DNA of 64,000 nucleotides. Source: Collinsella tanakaei. GTDB taxonomy: Bacteria; Actinomycetota; Coriobacteriia; Coriobacteriales; Coriobacteriaceae. The stretch lies in the NCBI RefSeq assembly GCF_021531055.1, contig NZ_JADYTL010000007.1, forward strand, positions 62,001-126,000, written 5' to 3'. The notes under the pieces were generated by a model. That model saw only the letters and a program-made list of their open reading frames with translations, was not told the origin of the DNA and searched no databases. Made by a program: the position numbers and the translations under genes. Positions 1 through 7,754 of the stretch are shown piece after piece. How positions within the stretch are numbered: the first letter of the stretch is position 1; every line of letters begins with the position of its first letter.

Positions 1-58
1 GATACGGACCGGCCGTCCATCGTCTCCGGGCCGATTCCGTGCGGAAGATCGACGCGGC

Positions 59-664
59 GTGCGACCCGATTCGCCTCGGGGGCGCATGCGGGCAGATGGG
101 CGTTCCGAGCGACGAGAAACGGATCGCACCCGCTTCGGGTCCGGTCGCGGCGCCTCAAGATTCATGAGATACGCCGCGGACAGCAAGTTCATCCAGGCGA
201 TCTACTCCTTTGTCACGGGACCCACGAGGGCGCTGTTCTACGCGCTGGTCATCGGTGCCGTGGCGATCGGGCTCTACCTGCCGATCCGCGACTTTTATGT
301 CGCGTACCGCACGAACGATATCCTCACGCGCCAGGTGGCCGTGCGCGATTCGTACAACAGCGCCCTCCAGGACGAGGTGGACGGCTACCTCTCGCAGGAG
401 GGGATCGAGCAGTCCGCGCGCAAGCTCGGCATGGTGCTTCCCGGCGAGACGCGCATCGAGGTCACCGGTCAGGACGACGCCGATGCGGATAAGGCATCCG
501 GTGTGGGAAGCGGCAACGTCATGACGTCCGGCGAGGTCTCCGATGCCGAGCAGGCCGTCGCACAGGAGACGCCTTGGTACCTCTCCGTGCTCGACACGCT
601 GTTCTTCTTCGATGGGGTCGAGGGCCAGACGACGTCCTCTACGGGAGAGTCCGCGGGAGAGTAG
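59..664 (+). CDS. Septum formation initiator (DivIC/FtsB-like)
   Basis: Small bitopic protein of the DivIC/FtsB family, which bridges early and late divisome proteins. An Arg-rich cytoplasmic N-terminus is followed by one membrane segment (about residues 57-75), then a short coiled stretch (NDILTRQVAVRDSYNSALQ) and the conserved end of the domain (EGIEQSARKLGMVLPGE). The C-terminal tail is acidic and Ser/Thr-rich. The GTG at 59 is the first in-frame start in the window and no stop precedes it, so the true start may lie outside; ATG at 86 or 164 are alternatives. It ends 10 bp before the ppx-like gene and is probably co-transcribed with it. Confidence 0.8.
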   Translation: MRPDSPRGRMRADGRSERRETDRTRFGSGRGASRFMRYAADSKFIQAIYSFVTGPTRALFYALVIGAVAIGLYLPIRDFYVAYRTNDILTRQVAVRDSYNSALQDEVDGYLSQEGIEQSARKLGMVLPGETRIEVTGQDDADADKASGVGSGNVMTSGEVSDAEQAVAQETPWYLSVLDTLFFFDGVEGQTTSSTGESAGE

Positions 665-674
665 GGGAAGACGC

Positions 675-1643
675 ATGCTCGTCGCTGCAATCGATTTGGG
701 AACGGTGTCGTCGCGTCTGTTGACGGCGCGTATCGAGGATGGGCGCGTGGTCGAATCCACCAAGCGCACGGTCATCACCGACCTGGGCGAGGGCGTCGAT
801 GCGACGGGGCGCTTGAGCGATGCTGCAATCGCACGTGTGTACGAGGCGGTCGCGGGATTCGTCCGCGAGATTCGGGCGTTCGGGCCCGATGCCGTCTGCA
901 CGACGCTGACGAGTGCCGCCCGCGATGCACAAAACGGCGAGGACCTGGTCGGCAAGCTGGCATCGCTCGGGCTTTGCCCGCAGGTGATTCCGGGCGAGAT
1001 CGAGGCGCGGCTGACGTTTTACGGTGTGGCGCACGACTTTTCCGGCGAGCGCATCGCCGTGGCCGATTCCGGCGGCGGCTCGACGGAGTTCGCGGTGGGT
1101 GCGTACACGCCGGGTATGCCGCTTGAGCTCGAAGGCGTTCGCTCGCTGAACATCGGCTGCCGCCGTGTGACCGACCGGTTTTTGGCGGGTGATCCGCCGG
1201 CGGCCGAGCAGATCGACGCGGCGTCCGCGTGGGCGCGCGACCAGTTCGAGACGTACTGGCGCACGTGTGCGTGCCGTCCCGACCGGCTCGTCGCGGTCGG
1301 CGGTACGGTGACGACGCTCGTGGCGATGGTCCACAAGCTCGCCGTATACGATTCGTCCTTCGTGCATCTACATGAGCTGTCGCTTGCCGACGTGCAGGCG
1401 TGCATCGACATGATGAGCTCGATTCCCGCCGACAAGATCGCGGAGCTGCCCGGCATCCAGCCGAAGCGCGCGCCGGTCATGCTCGGCGGCGCGGTGATCA
1501 TCCGCGAGCTGATGCGCGCCGGCGGTTATGAGGCGTTGACCGTGAGCGAGAACAGCCTGCTCGTGGGCATGGCCAACACGATCGGCGAGGTGCTGCGCGG
1601 CCAGATGCCCGTGATCGGCTGGACCCCCGAGCTCTCCCGTTAG
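675..1643 (+). CDS. Ppx/GppA family exopolyphosphatase
   Basis: 322-residue member of the ASKHA-fold Ppx/GppA family (polyphosphate or pppGpp phosphohydrolase). The phosphate-1 loop AIDLGTVSSRLL is at the N-terminus and the phosphate-2 motif ADSGGGSTEF near residue 130; GGTVTTL is the later glycine loop. Its length fits short single-module Ppx proteins without the C-terminal helical extension of E. coli GppA. The start was set at ATG 675, preceded by AGGGGAAG, because upstream codons overlap the divIC-like gene and do not resemble the family. Polyphosphate versus pppGpp specificity cannot be read from sequence. Confidence 0.9.
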   Translation: MLVAAIDLGTVSSRLLTARIEDGRVVESTKRTVITDLGEGVDATGRLSDAAIARVYEAVAGFVREIRAFGPDAVCTTLTSAARDAQNGEDLVGKLASLGLCPQVIPGEIEARLTFYGVAHDFSGERIAVADSGGGSTEFAVGAYTPGMPLELEGVRSLNIGCRRVTDRFLAGDPPAAEQIDAASAWARDQFETYWRTCACRPDRLVAVGGTVTTLVAMVHKLAVYDSSFVHLHELSLADVQACIDMMSSIPADKIAELPGIQPKRAPVMLGGAVIIRELMRAGGYEALTVSENSLLVGMANTIGEVLRGQMPVIGWTPELSR

Positions 1644-1693
1644 GCGGAGCTCCTCGCGCGCCGTCGCATCGACGTGCTACACTTAGCCACCAC

Positions 1694-1778
1694 GGGGGCG
1701 TGGCGGAATTGGCATACGCAGGAGACTTAAAATCTCTCGCCGTAAGGATTGAGGGTTCGAGTCCCTCCGCCCCTACCA
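1694..1778 (+). tRNA. tRNA-Leu (anticodon UAA)
   Basis: Full cloverleaf with a long variable arm. The acceptor stem GGGGGCG pairs with CGCCCCT, the anticodon loop is CTTAAAA (anticodon TAA), the T-arm carries GGTTCGAGTCC, and CCA is encoded at 1776-1778. A TACACT -10-like box lies at 1678-1683. The ORF on the opposite strand here is an antisense artefact. Confidence 0.95.
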
Positions 1779-1837
1779 GGTAGAATCGGGTCCCGGCGAC
1801 GGGGCCCTTTTTCGTTTCGGGCCCGTCGCCCGGACTC
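1759..1837 (+). repeat. 79-bp direct repeat, copy 1 (tRNA 3' end plus terminator)
   Basis: Starts inside the T-loop of tRNA-Leu(UAA) at GAGTCC and ends at GGACTC, so the unit has 6-bp inverted termini. It spans the tRNA 3' end with CCA and the terminator. An identical copy lies at 1940-2018, 181 bp downstream. The 102 bp between copies are extremely GC-rich with internal palindromes and have no convincing ORF. Confidence 0.85.
1788..1812 (+). terminator. Intrinsic terminator of tRNA-Leu(UAA)
   Basis: GGGTCCC, a 6-nt loop GGCGAC, GGGGCCC and then five T. A longer stem (GGCGACGGG with CCCGTCGCC at 1822-1830) can form instead and would place a terminator on the other strand. The whole unit recurs at 1969-1993. 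Confidence 0.75.
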
Positions 1838-1939
1838 GAACCCGGAAGGGCGCGGAGCGTGCGGGCGCGTGAGCGGCCGCCGCGCAGCGCGCGAGGGCGC
1901 CCGGCGCCCGAAGCGGGGCGCGCGCCCGCCGGGCGCGCG

Positions 1940-2018
1940 GAGTCCCTCCGCCCCTACCAGGTAGAATCGGGTCCCGGCGACGGGGCCCTTTTTCGTTTCG
2001 GGCCCGTCGCCCGGACTC
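1940..2018 (+). repeat. 79-bp direct repeat, copy 2 (orphan tRNA 3' end)
   Basis: Second copy of the tRNA-Leu 3' segment and its terminator without the 5' half of the tRNA. It resembles the duplicated end left by site-specific integration into a tRNA gene or by local recombination. It abuts the GTTGGGGACGTG repeat at 2020. Confidence 0.85.
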
Positions 2019-2019
2019 T

Positions 2020-2054
2020 GGGTCAGTTGGGGACGTGTTCCTTTCAACCCATTC
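2020..2054 (+). repeat. REP-like unit, direct copy 1
   Basis: 35-bp sequence with core TTGGGGACGTGTTCCTTT inside a GGGT/ACCC and GTTG/CAAC stem. An identical copy is at 2176-2210 and a related inverted pair at 11319-11380. It belongs to the modular hairpin family described in the findings. Confidence 0.8.
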
Positions 2055-2117
2055 AAGACTCTCTACTGACAGCTCGAACTCACAACTGACACAACGAGTC
2101 GATTTTCGTCATCTCGT

Positions 2118-2170
2118 GTCAGTACCGAGTTTTCACTGTCAGTACGGAGTCTCTTCTGTCAGCACGGAGT
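2118..2170 (+). repeat. Three 20-bp-phased GTCAGYACSGAGT repeats
   Basis: The 13-mers at 2118-2130, 2138-2150 and 2158-2170 (GTCAGTACCGAGT, GTCAGTACGGAGT, GTCAGCACGGAGT) are exactly 20 bp apart, and the flanking REP-like unit continues the phase with GTCAGTTGGGGA at 2178. They lie 90-140 bp upstream of the MFS gene and could be operator sites or a decayed repeat. Confidence 0.7.
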
Positions 2171-2175
2171 TTAGT

Positions 2176-2210
2176 GGGTCAGTTGGGGACGTGTTCCTTT
2201 CAACCCATTC
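2176..2210 (+). repeat. REP-like unit, direct copy 2
   Basis: Identical to 2020-2054, in the same orientation, 156 bp downstream. It ends 50 bp before the MFS start codon. Confidence 0.8.
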
Positions 2211-2259
2211 GCGCGGTGTCCGCTATCATGCCAAGCGGATAGCCGAAAGAAGGAGCGAG

Positions 2260-3450
2260 ATGAGATTCACCTACCAGACCACGCTGCGAGCCTGCTTCGT
2301 CGCATACATCGTGCAGGCGGTCGTCAACAACTTCGCCCCGCTGCTCTTCGTGACGTTCCAGAGCGCATACGGCATTCCGCTCACCCGGATCACCTTGTTG
2401 GTCACCGTCAACTTCATCGTGCAGCTGTTGGTCGATGCGCTGTCGGCTCGGTTCATCGACGCGGTCGGATATCGCGCGGCCGTGGTCGGCGCCCATGCGC
2501 TGGCTGCGGCGGGACTCATACTGCTCGCCGTATTGCCCGAGGTCGTCGACCCGTTCGCGGGCATCCTCGCGGCGGTTATCGTCTACGCCGTCGGCGGCGG
2601 CATCATCGAGGTGCTCGTGAGCCCTATCGTCGAGGCGTGCCCCACCGAGAACAAAGAGGGCTCGATGAGCCTGCTCCATTCGTTTTACTGCTGGGGAAGC
2701 GTGGGCGTCGTGCTGCTGTCCACCCTGTTTTTCGCCGTGTTCGGAACCGTCGCTTGGCACATCTTGGCGTGTTTGTGGGCATGCGTTCCGATCGGCAACG
2801 GGCTCGTGCTATGCCGGACTCCGATCTCGATGCCTCTGGACGACGGTGACGCGGGCATGACCGTGCGCGAGCTGTGCTCCCGTAAGATGTTCTGGCTGCT
2901 CGCCCTCATGATGCTCTGCGCCGGTGCAAGCGAGCTGTCGGTGAGCCAATGGGCGTCGACCTTTGCCGAGCAGGGGCTCGGTGTGGGCAAGACGGTGGGC
3001 GACTTGGCCGGTCCCATGTCGTTTGCGCTGCTCATGGGGTCGGCGCGCGCCCTGTACGCCAAGTTCGGCGGACATTGGGACCTCGATGCCGCCATGTTGG
3101 CGAGCGCATGCCTCGGTGTCGTCGCCTATCTCGTCACCTGTTTGGCGCCGTCGCCGGTGGTGAGCCTGATCGGCTGCGCGATGTGCGGTTTCGCGGTCGG
3201 CATCATGTGGCCGGGTACGATCAGCCGCGCCGCGGCGACGCTCCGCCGCGGAGGGACCGCGATGTTCGCCCTACTCGCGCTTGCCGGCGATGTGGGCTGC
3301 TCGGTCGGTCCGACGCTGGTCGGCATGGTGTCGGATCTCGCCGGTGGCGACATGAAGGTGGGTATCCTGTGCGCGATGGTATTCCCTGCGGTGCTTGTCG
3401 CCTCCCTGCTGTTCCAGCGCGCCTATCGAAAGCGGCTGGCTGCTAGGTAG
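2260..3450 (+). CDS. MFS transporter
   Basis: 396-residue, roughly 12-helix major facilitator superfamily permease. The N-terminal half has the helix-1 segment FVAYIVQAVVNNFAPLLFVTFQ and a helix 2-3 region ending ARFIDAVGYRAAVVGAH, a degenerate MFS signature loop. The C-terminal half repeats the pattern, with GFAVGIMWPGTISRAAATLRRGGTA resembling FucP-like sugar permeases. Start ATG 2260 follows AGAAGGAGCGAG; the upstream frame runs through repeats and is discarded. It stands alone: tRNA and repeats precede it and a convergent gene follows. The substrate is unknown. Confidence 0.85.
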   Translation: MRFTYQTTLRACFVAYIVQAVVNNFAPLLFVTFQSAYGIPLTRITLLVTVNFIVQLLVDALSARFIDAVGYRAAVVGAHALAAAGLILLAVLPEVVDPFAGILAAVIVYAVGGGIIEVLVSPIVEACPTENKEGSMSLLHSFYCWGSVGVVLLSTLFFAVFGTVAWHILACLWACVPIGNGLVLCRTPISMPLDDGDAGMTVRELCSRKMFWLLALMMLCAGASELSVSQWASTFAEQGLGVGKTVGDLAGPMSFALLMGSARALYAKFGGHWDLDAAMLASACLGVVAYLVTCLAPSPVVSLIGCAMCGFAVGIMWPGTISRAAATLRRGGTAMFALLALAGDVGCSVGPTLVGMVSDLAGGDMKVGILCAMVFPAVLVASLLFQRAYRKRLAAR

Positions 3451-3492
3451 GCGATGTCCGCGGCGCCACGGTGGGGGTGAGCGCGGCAGCCG

Positions 3493-4116
3493 CTACGAAT
3501 TCTCGCTGATGCGCGCGACGGAACTCTTGAGGTACTCGTCGCGCTTGGCCATGTCGCCCTTGTTCTGATACTGCAGGGCGAGCAGGTACTCGATCTGTCC
3601 GCGGGCGGGGCCCGTCATCCTGTCGAGCGCCTGCTCCATCTTGTCGATGTAGTTGTACTTCTTGAGCACGGCGATGTCGTACATCATGCGGCAGTCGTCC
3701 TGGGAGCTCTTGTACTTCGAGGGGTCGAGCTGTTCGATCTCGTCGAGCATCTTCTTGGCCTTTTTGCCCTTGTTGAGGCTGATGTAGACGTTGAACGCCT
3801 TGATCACCAGGTCGGCGCGCTGCTCGGCGCTCGTCTTGCGCGCTAGCAAGTCGTCGAGGGTGGCAAGGGCCTGCTTGTCGTCGCCCTTGACCATATAGGC
3901 GTTGAGCTTGAAGTACGTGCGGTTGTAATCAGGGAAGGTCAGGCGGGTGAGCGGCGTGTCGATCAGGCGGAAGAACTCGTCGTAATGCTTCTCTTCGAGC
4001 AGCATGGTCAGCTTGGCGAACGTGCGGCGCTTGTTGATGACGATGACGATCGAGATGATCGCCAGCACGACGAACATCACGATGGTGACGATGGTCAGAA
4101 TCTGAATCGGGTCCAT
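3493..4116 (-). CDS. Membrane-anchored TPR-like protein
   Basis: 207 residues. One N-terminal membrane helix (about residues 5-28, ILTIVTIVMFVVLAIISIVIVI) is followed by a cytoplasmic all-helical region with TPR-like repeats (YNRTYFKLNAYMVKGDDKQALATLD; AFNVYISLNKGKKAKKMLDEIEQL). ATG 4116 was chosen because GCTGGAGGAGCC sits just upstream and the membrane segment starts there; the longer frame adds unrelated residues. No catalytic motif is visible, so a scaffold or assembly role is a guess. It is convergent with the MFS gene and divergent from the VOC gene. Confidence 0.75.
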   Translation of the reverse strand: MDPIQILTIVTIVMFVVLAIISIVIVINKRRTFAKLTMLLEEKHYDEFFRLIDTPLTRLTFPDYNRTYFKLNAYMVKGDDKQALATLDDLLARKTSAEQRADLVIKAFNVYISLNKGKKAKKMLDEIEQLDPSKYKSSQDDCRMMYDIAVLKKYNYIDKMEQALDRMTGPARGQIEYLLALQYQNKGDMAKRDEYLKSSVARISENS

Positions 4117-4300
4117 GGCTCCTCCAGCTTGCGCACCGATCGGCGTGGTGCGCGGTGCGGCGAATAGGCATTGGGGTATTATCTCGCAAATCGTCGTCCC
4201 GTGCAGCCGAGGGGCCCGCACGGGGCGGCAGACGTCGTGGTCACCAGGTTGGCGCCCTGGCCCTGTCCTGTCGACCATTGTTCTCGCGGGGATGCTCTGC

Positions 4301-4319
4301 AATCATGCGGAGCATGATT
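4301..4319. promoter_or_regulatory. Perfect dyad, possible operator
   Basis: AATCATGC-GGA-GCATGATT: perfect 8-bp arms around 3 bp, in the 309-bp gap between the divergent TPR and VOC genes. No regulator gene is adjacent. Nothing else of note is visible in this gap. Confidence 0.4.
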
Positions 4320-4425
4320 CGTTTGCCCTCGCGGTGGGTAAGCGGTACAAAGGTGGCGGTTTGCGTTGCGGTGTCGTGGCCAAAAGGCGACCGACGCCGT
4401 GGCGTATGGATAGAGAGGAACCGAT

Positions 4426-4803
4426 ATGGCAGATACGAATCAGAACCCGGTGGAGCTGTTCGACATGTACATCGCCCACGTGGGCATCAATGCGACCGAC
4501 CCGGCGGATGCCGATCGCATCGCGGGCGAGTTCTCGTCGCTCATGGGTCTTGAGGCGCGCGACACGCCCGTCTCGGTGTTCTCGGACACGCTGGTCGAGA
4601 TGATGAAGCAGAACGGTCGCGGAACCAAGGGGCACATCGGATTCCATGTCAACGATATGCCCGCGGCGGAGAAGTGGTTCAGCGAGCGTGGCCTGGAGAT
4701 CAACGAGGACTCCCGCGCGCTCAATCCGGACGGTTCGACGCGCTTGGTGTACTTCAAGCAGGAGATCGGCGGGTTCGCGATTCATCTGACCTCGGACAAG
4801 TAA
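4426..4803 (+). CDS. VOC family protein (glyoxalase/dioxygenase fold)
   Basis: 125-residue single-domain member of the vicinal oxygen chelate superfamily. The start YIAHVGINATDPADADRIAGEF is the first beta-alpha unit with the usual metal-ligand His; GHIGFHVNDMPAAEKWFSERGLEI begins the second module, and YFKQEIGGFAIHL carries the final Glu/His region. The substrate is not predictable. Start ATG 4426 follows GAGAGGAACC. The gene appears monocistronic, with tRNA-Leu(CAG) downstream. Confidence 0.8.
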   Translation: MADTNQNPVELFDMYIAHVGINATDPADADRIAGEFSSLMGLEARDTPVSVFSDTLVEMMKQNGRGTKGHIGFHVNDMPAAEKWFSERGLEINEDSRALNPDGSTRLVYFKQEIGGFAIHLTSDK

Positions 4804-4854
4804 CGAGGTTTTCGCCGTTTTGCGGGGTGGTGCGAGATTCGTTGAAAAAACCGC

Positions 4855-4882
4855 TTGCACTTGCCGCGCGATTTGCTAGAAT
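4855..4882 (+). promoter_or_regulatory. Promoter of tRNA-Leu(CAG)
   Basis: -35 TTGCAC (4855-4860), 16-bp spacer, -10 TAGAAT (4877-4882), 10 bp before the tRNA 5' end. Confidence 0.7.
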
Positions 4883-4892
4883 TGAACGGCAC

Positions 4893-4979
4893 GCGGGCGT
4901 GGCGGAATTGGCAGACGCGTATGGTTCAGGTCCATATGGGGGCAACCCCGTGAAGGTTCAAGTCCTTTCGCCCGCACCA
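4893..4979 (+). tRNA. tRNA-Leu (anticodon CAG)
   Basis: Acceptor GCGGGCG pairs with CGCCCGC. The anticodon stem TATGG/CCATA encloses loop TTCAGGT (anticodon CAG). There is a long variable arm, the T-arm carries GGTTCAAGTCC, and CCA is encoded at 4977-4979. Confidence 0.95.
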
Positions 4980-4990
4980 TCTGAGATGTA

Positions 4991-5018
4991 AGGCACCTGC
5001 AAAGGTGCCTTTTTTCTT
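4991..5018 (+). terminator. Intrinsic terminator of tRNA-Leu(CAG)
   Basis: AGGCACCT, loop GCAA, AGGTGCCT, then a T run (TTTTTTCTT). Confidence 0.9.
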
Positions 5019-5032
5019 GTCCGGGCACCCTG

Positions 5033-5160
5033 CAGGGACTTGAACCTGCGAAGGCGCGGAGTGGAGCCGACGGCGCGAGCCGTTGGCCACGGAGCGCGCA
5101 AGGCGCGAAGCGCCGCAGCGCCTGCGCGGCGGATGCCGACCGTGGACGCATGTTGAGCCA
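5033..5160. other. Inverted T-arm fragment and GC-rich palindromes after tRNA-Leu(CAG)
   Basis: GGACTTGAACCT at 5038-5049 is the reverse complement of this tRNA's own T-arm. It is followed by GCGAAGGCGCGGAG and then GC-rich imperfect palindromes. A parallel arrangement with GGACTCGAACC, matching the other tRNA, follows tRNA-Leu(UAA) at 1832-1842. No gene is evident. Confidence 0.5.
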
Positions 5161-5250
5161 CATGTTCACTTCATGTGGGCTCAAGTGTTCAACACTTGAA
5201 ATTCTGAGGCTTGCTGTAGGGGGTCGGTTTTATATTCGTTTCAGCCGCCC

Positions 5251-5466
5251 GTTACAAAAATGAACAGTTTCTAGTTGGCAAGGCGGATTTTGCGGCGTTC
5301 GGCAACCTATTTCGAGCGACCATGAGCCGGTTTGGGCCTGCTGTGGGTGCTCGAGCCTCTATCTGGTCTCAGTTTTGCCGCCATAAACCGGACAAATAAG
5401 CCAAGAAGGACATAACGGAATCAGGTAACGGACTGATTTCAACTAGAAACTCTGCATTTTTGTAAC
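5251..5466. mobile_element. 216-bp element with 27-bp terminal inverted repeats (element 1)
   Basis: Left arm 5251-5277 (starts GTTACAAAAATGAACAG) and right arm 5440-5466 match at 25 of 27 positions. The interior of about 160 bp has no convincing ORF and is less GC-rich than its surroundings. It has the same size and layout as the elements at 32619-32831 and 48601-48821 but a different arm sequence. It could be a MITE-like transposable element or an invertible segment. Confidence 0.65.
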
Positions 5467-5655
5467 TGCCAGCGAGAACGAAGGTTTTTCAGGGGGATCG
5501 GCACCTCCCGTTTGAGCAAACTGACGTGCAGAGTGCGCGCAACATGTTACGTGTCTCGGGTCGGATACCCATTTCGGTACCTCGGCGGACACCCTCGTCC
5601 GGCAGATGGGTACAAGTCGAGCAACCCTGTCCGCACGCCACGAAAGGCATCGGAT

Positions 5656-6813
5656 ATGTCTACGTTGTTCGAATATCTCAAAAGCGAGTTCGCATCGTTT
5701 GACGACAAACCACTCAACCCGGTCGATTCGGCGATCTTCACGCAGGCCGTCATGCTGAACGGCGAGCGTGTCGTCGCTCCGCTCCCCGAGGCGCCGACGG
5801 GCGCGGTCGAACGTGCGGTGGCGATGCTGTCGCCGTGCACCCGATCATCGCGATTCGCCGACTTCGCCCGTGCCGAGCTGTTCGACGACATGTTCACCGG
5901 CCTGGCACCGCAAGATATCGAGCATTGTCTGTTCCTGCTGCTCGCCAGTCCACGTTTTCGCGACATCGAGGTACGCGTCCACCGCTGCGTGGTGGACGAG
6001 AAGACGCATACCCAATTCGGTGCGATGTCGTTTACGTGGCGCGATGAGTTTTCCTACGTCGCGTTTCGGGGGACGGATGCGCCGTTCGTGGGATGGCGCG
6101 AGAATCTCGACATGGCGTACAAGCCGGTCGTTCGCGCCCAGACGCTCGCCATGGAATACCTCGAGTCGGTGGCGGACCGCTTGCCGGGAAAGCTCCATGT
6201 CGGCGGCCATTCCAAGGGCGGCAATCTGGCGCTGTTCGCGGCGCTGACCTGCTCGGAACGGGTGCGCTATCGCATCGAGCGCGTGTGGTGCCACGATGCT
6301 CCCGGCTTCAAGCGCGGCGCGTTCACGCAAGAGGATTACGAACGGCTGGCCGGGCGCATCCATGTGACGGTCCCGCAGGACGGCGTGGTGGGCATGCTGC
6401 TCGATTGCCCCATAGAGCAGCATGTCGTGCACAGCGAGGCGGCGGGCATCGAGCAGCACAACGTCTTTTCGTGGGAGGTCGCTGGCGACGACTTCCAGTA
6501 CCTCGACGCCGTGAGCGACGCCTCCCGCATGCTGCATGACATCTCCGCCGAATGGCTGGAAAGCATGGACGATGCGACCATAGAGCGTGTCGTCGACGCG
6601 GTGGGCAAAGCGGTCGAGGCGAGCGGAGCCCGCGATGCACTCGACGTGCTGAGGGGCGGCAATCAGTCGGTCAAGCGGCTCATCGAGGTGTCCCGCAAGC
6701 TCGATCCGGTCTCGAGCGAGGTGCTGGGTCAGGCGTTGCGCGACGTGGCGAACCTTGCTGCCAAGCGACTCGGCCGCGATGCGGCGGCTTGGCTGCTCGC
6801 CTTGGCCGAGTAG
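5656..6813 (+). CDS. Mbeg1-like (DUF2974) alpha/beta-hydrolase
   Basis: 385-residue lipase-like protein. FSYVAFRGTDAPFVGWRENLDMAY is typical of the lipase-3/DUF2974 fold, and the nucleophile elbow GGHSKGGNLALF gives catalytic Ser within GxSxGG. Asp in WCHDAPGFKRG and His in IEQHNVFSW are plausible remaining triad members. No signal peptide is seen, so it is probably cytoplasmic. ATG 5656 was chosen because family similarity begins there (STLFEYLKSEF) and a weak GAAAGG lies upstream; the open frame back to 5512 is less likely coding. The natural substrate of the family is unknown. Confidence 0.8.
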   Translation: MSTLFEYLKSEFASFDDKPLNPVDSAIFTQAVMLNGERVVAPLPEAPTGAVERAVAMLSPCTRSSRFADFARAELFDDMFTGLAPQDIEHCLFLLLASPRFRDIEVRVHRCVVDEKTHTQFGAMSFTWRDEFSYVAFRGTDAPFVGWRENLDMAYKPVVRAQTLAMEYLESVADRLPGKLHVGGHSKGGNLALFAALTCSERVRYRIERVWCHDAPGFKRGAFTQEDYERLAGRIHVTVPQDGVVGMLLDCPIEQHVVHSEAAGIEQHNVFSWEVAGDDFQYLDAVSDASRMLHDISAEWLESMDDATIERVVDAVGKAVEASGARDALDVLRGGNQSVKRLIEVSRKLDPVSSEVLGQALRDVANLAAKRLGRDAAAWLLALAE

Positions 6814-6916
6814 GTCCGGCGCGACCCCAACCTTGCAAAACCGTTAGGCACGCCACGCGATTTGCGCGACACGGCCGCATGGTTTGCGGGAACAAGGGCG
6901 GGTGAGGAGGTGTGCG

Positions 6917-7684
6917 ATGCGATTCGCGGCGACAATCGTCAAACGGGTTCTGCTGGTGGTCGGCATCGCCATCTGTCTTGCGGGCGCGGTGACGGTATGG
7001 CGCGGTTACGGGATGTACCGCGACGCGCTGGATCGTCTGAGCATCGACGAGGCGGTCGCCCAGCTGCGCGAGCAGCCCGGATACACCTCGGTCGACGACT
7101 TGCCGCAGCGCTATCTCGATGCGATCGTCGCCATCGAGGACCATCGCTTCTACACCCACGGCGGCATCGACCTGATCGGCATCTGCCGTGCCGCCGTGAA
7201 CGATATCCGCACCATGAGCTTGGATGAGGGTGGAAGCACCATCACCCAGCAGGTTGCCAAGAACCTGTTCTTCACGCAGGAGAAGCGCTTTTCGCGCAAG
7301 GTCGCCGAGGTGTTCATGGCGCACGACCTCGAGGCGGCTTTCGACAAGCGCGAGATCTTGGAGCTGTACGTCAATTCCTCGTATTACGGTTGCGGCTACA
7401 CGGGAATCGGACAGGCGGCTCCGGGATACCTCGGGTGCGCGCCGTCGGAGATGAGCGATTACGAGTGCGCTCTCATGGCGGGCTTTCCCAACGCCCCCGA
7501 GTACTTCGCTGCCAACCCCGACGCCGCCGCGGCGCGCGCCCGCGTGGTCGTCGCGCAGATGGAGAAATACGGATACGACCCGGGCAGCGCAGACGAGGGC
7601 GGCGCAGACGAGGGCGGCGCAGGCGAGGGCGGCGCAGGCGGCACCGGGGGATTCGAGGCAGCGCCCGCGAACGCGCCGGCGTAG
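6917..7684 (+). CDS. Monofunctional peptidoglycan glycosyltransferase (GT51)
   Basis: 255 residues. An N-terminal membrane anchor (about residues 5-27) is followed by a GT51 domain that polymerises glycan strands from lipid II outside the membrane. Hallmarks are AIVAIEDHRFYTHGG (catalytic Glu of EDHRFY), DEGGSTITQQVAKNLFF and RKVAEVFMAHDLEAAFDKREILELYVNSSYYG. There is no transpeptidase domain. The C-terminus ends in a low-complexity ADEGG/AGEGG tail made by 15-bp tandem repeats (about 7585-7640), prone to slippage. Start ATG 6917 follows GTGAGGAGG. Confidence 0.92.
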   Translation: MRFAATIVKRVLLVVGIAICLAGAVTVWRGYGMYRDALDRLSIDEAVAQLREQPGYTSVDDLPQRYLDAIVAIEDHRFYTHGGIDLIGICRAAVNDIRTMSLDEGGSTITQQVAKNLFFTQEKRFSRKVAEVFMAHDLEAAFDKREILELYVNSSYYGCGYTGIGQAAPGYLGCAPSEMSDYECALMAGFPNAPEYFAANPDAAAARARVVVAQMEKYGYDPGSADEGGADEGGAGEGGAGGTGGFEAAPANAPA

Positions 7685-7754
7685 GCGGCTCATCCGCACG
7701 CGGCGCGTGCAGTCTGGGTACAACGTACGCAGACGCGTGGCAGGAGGCCGGCAT

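Noticed and set aside
2035-2259. N-terminal extension of the MFS transporter to 2035
   Set aside because: It would translate the repeats, and a good ribosome-binding site and the first membrane helix support ATG 2260.
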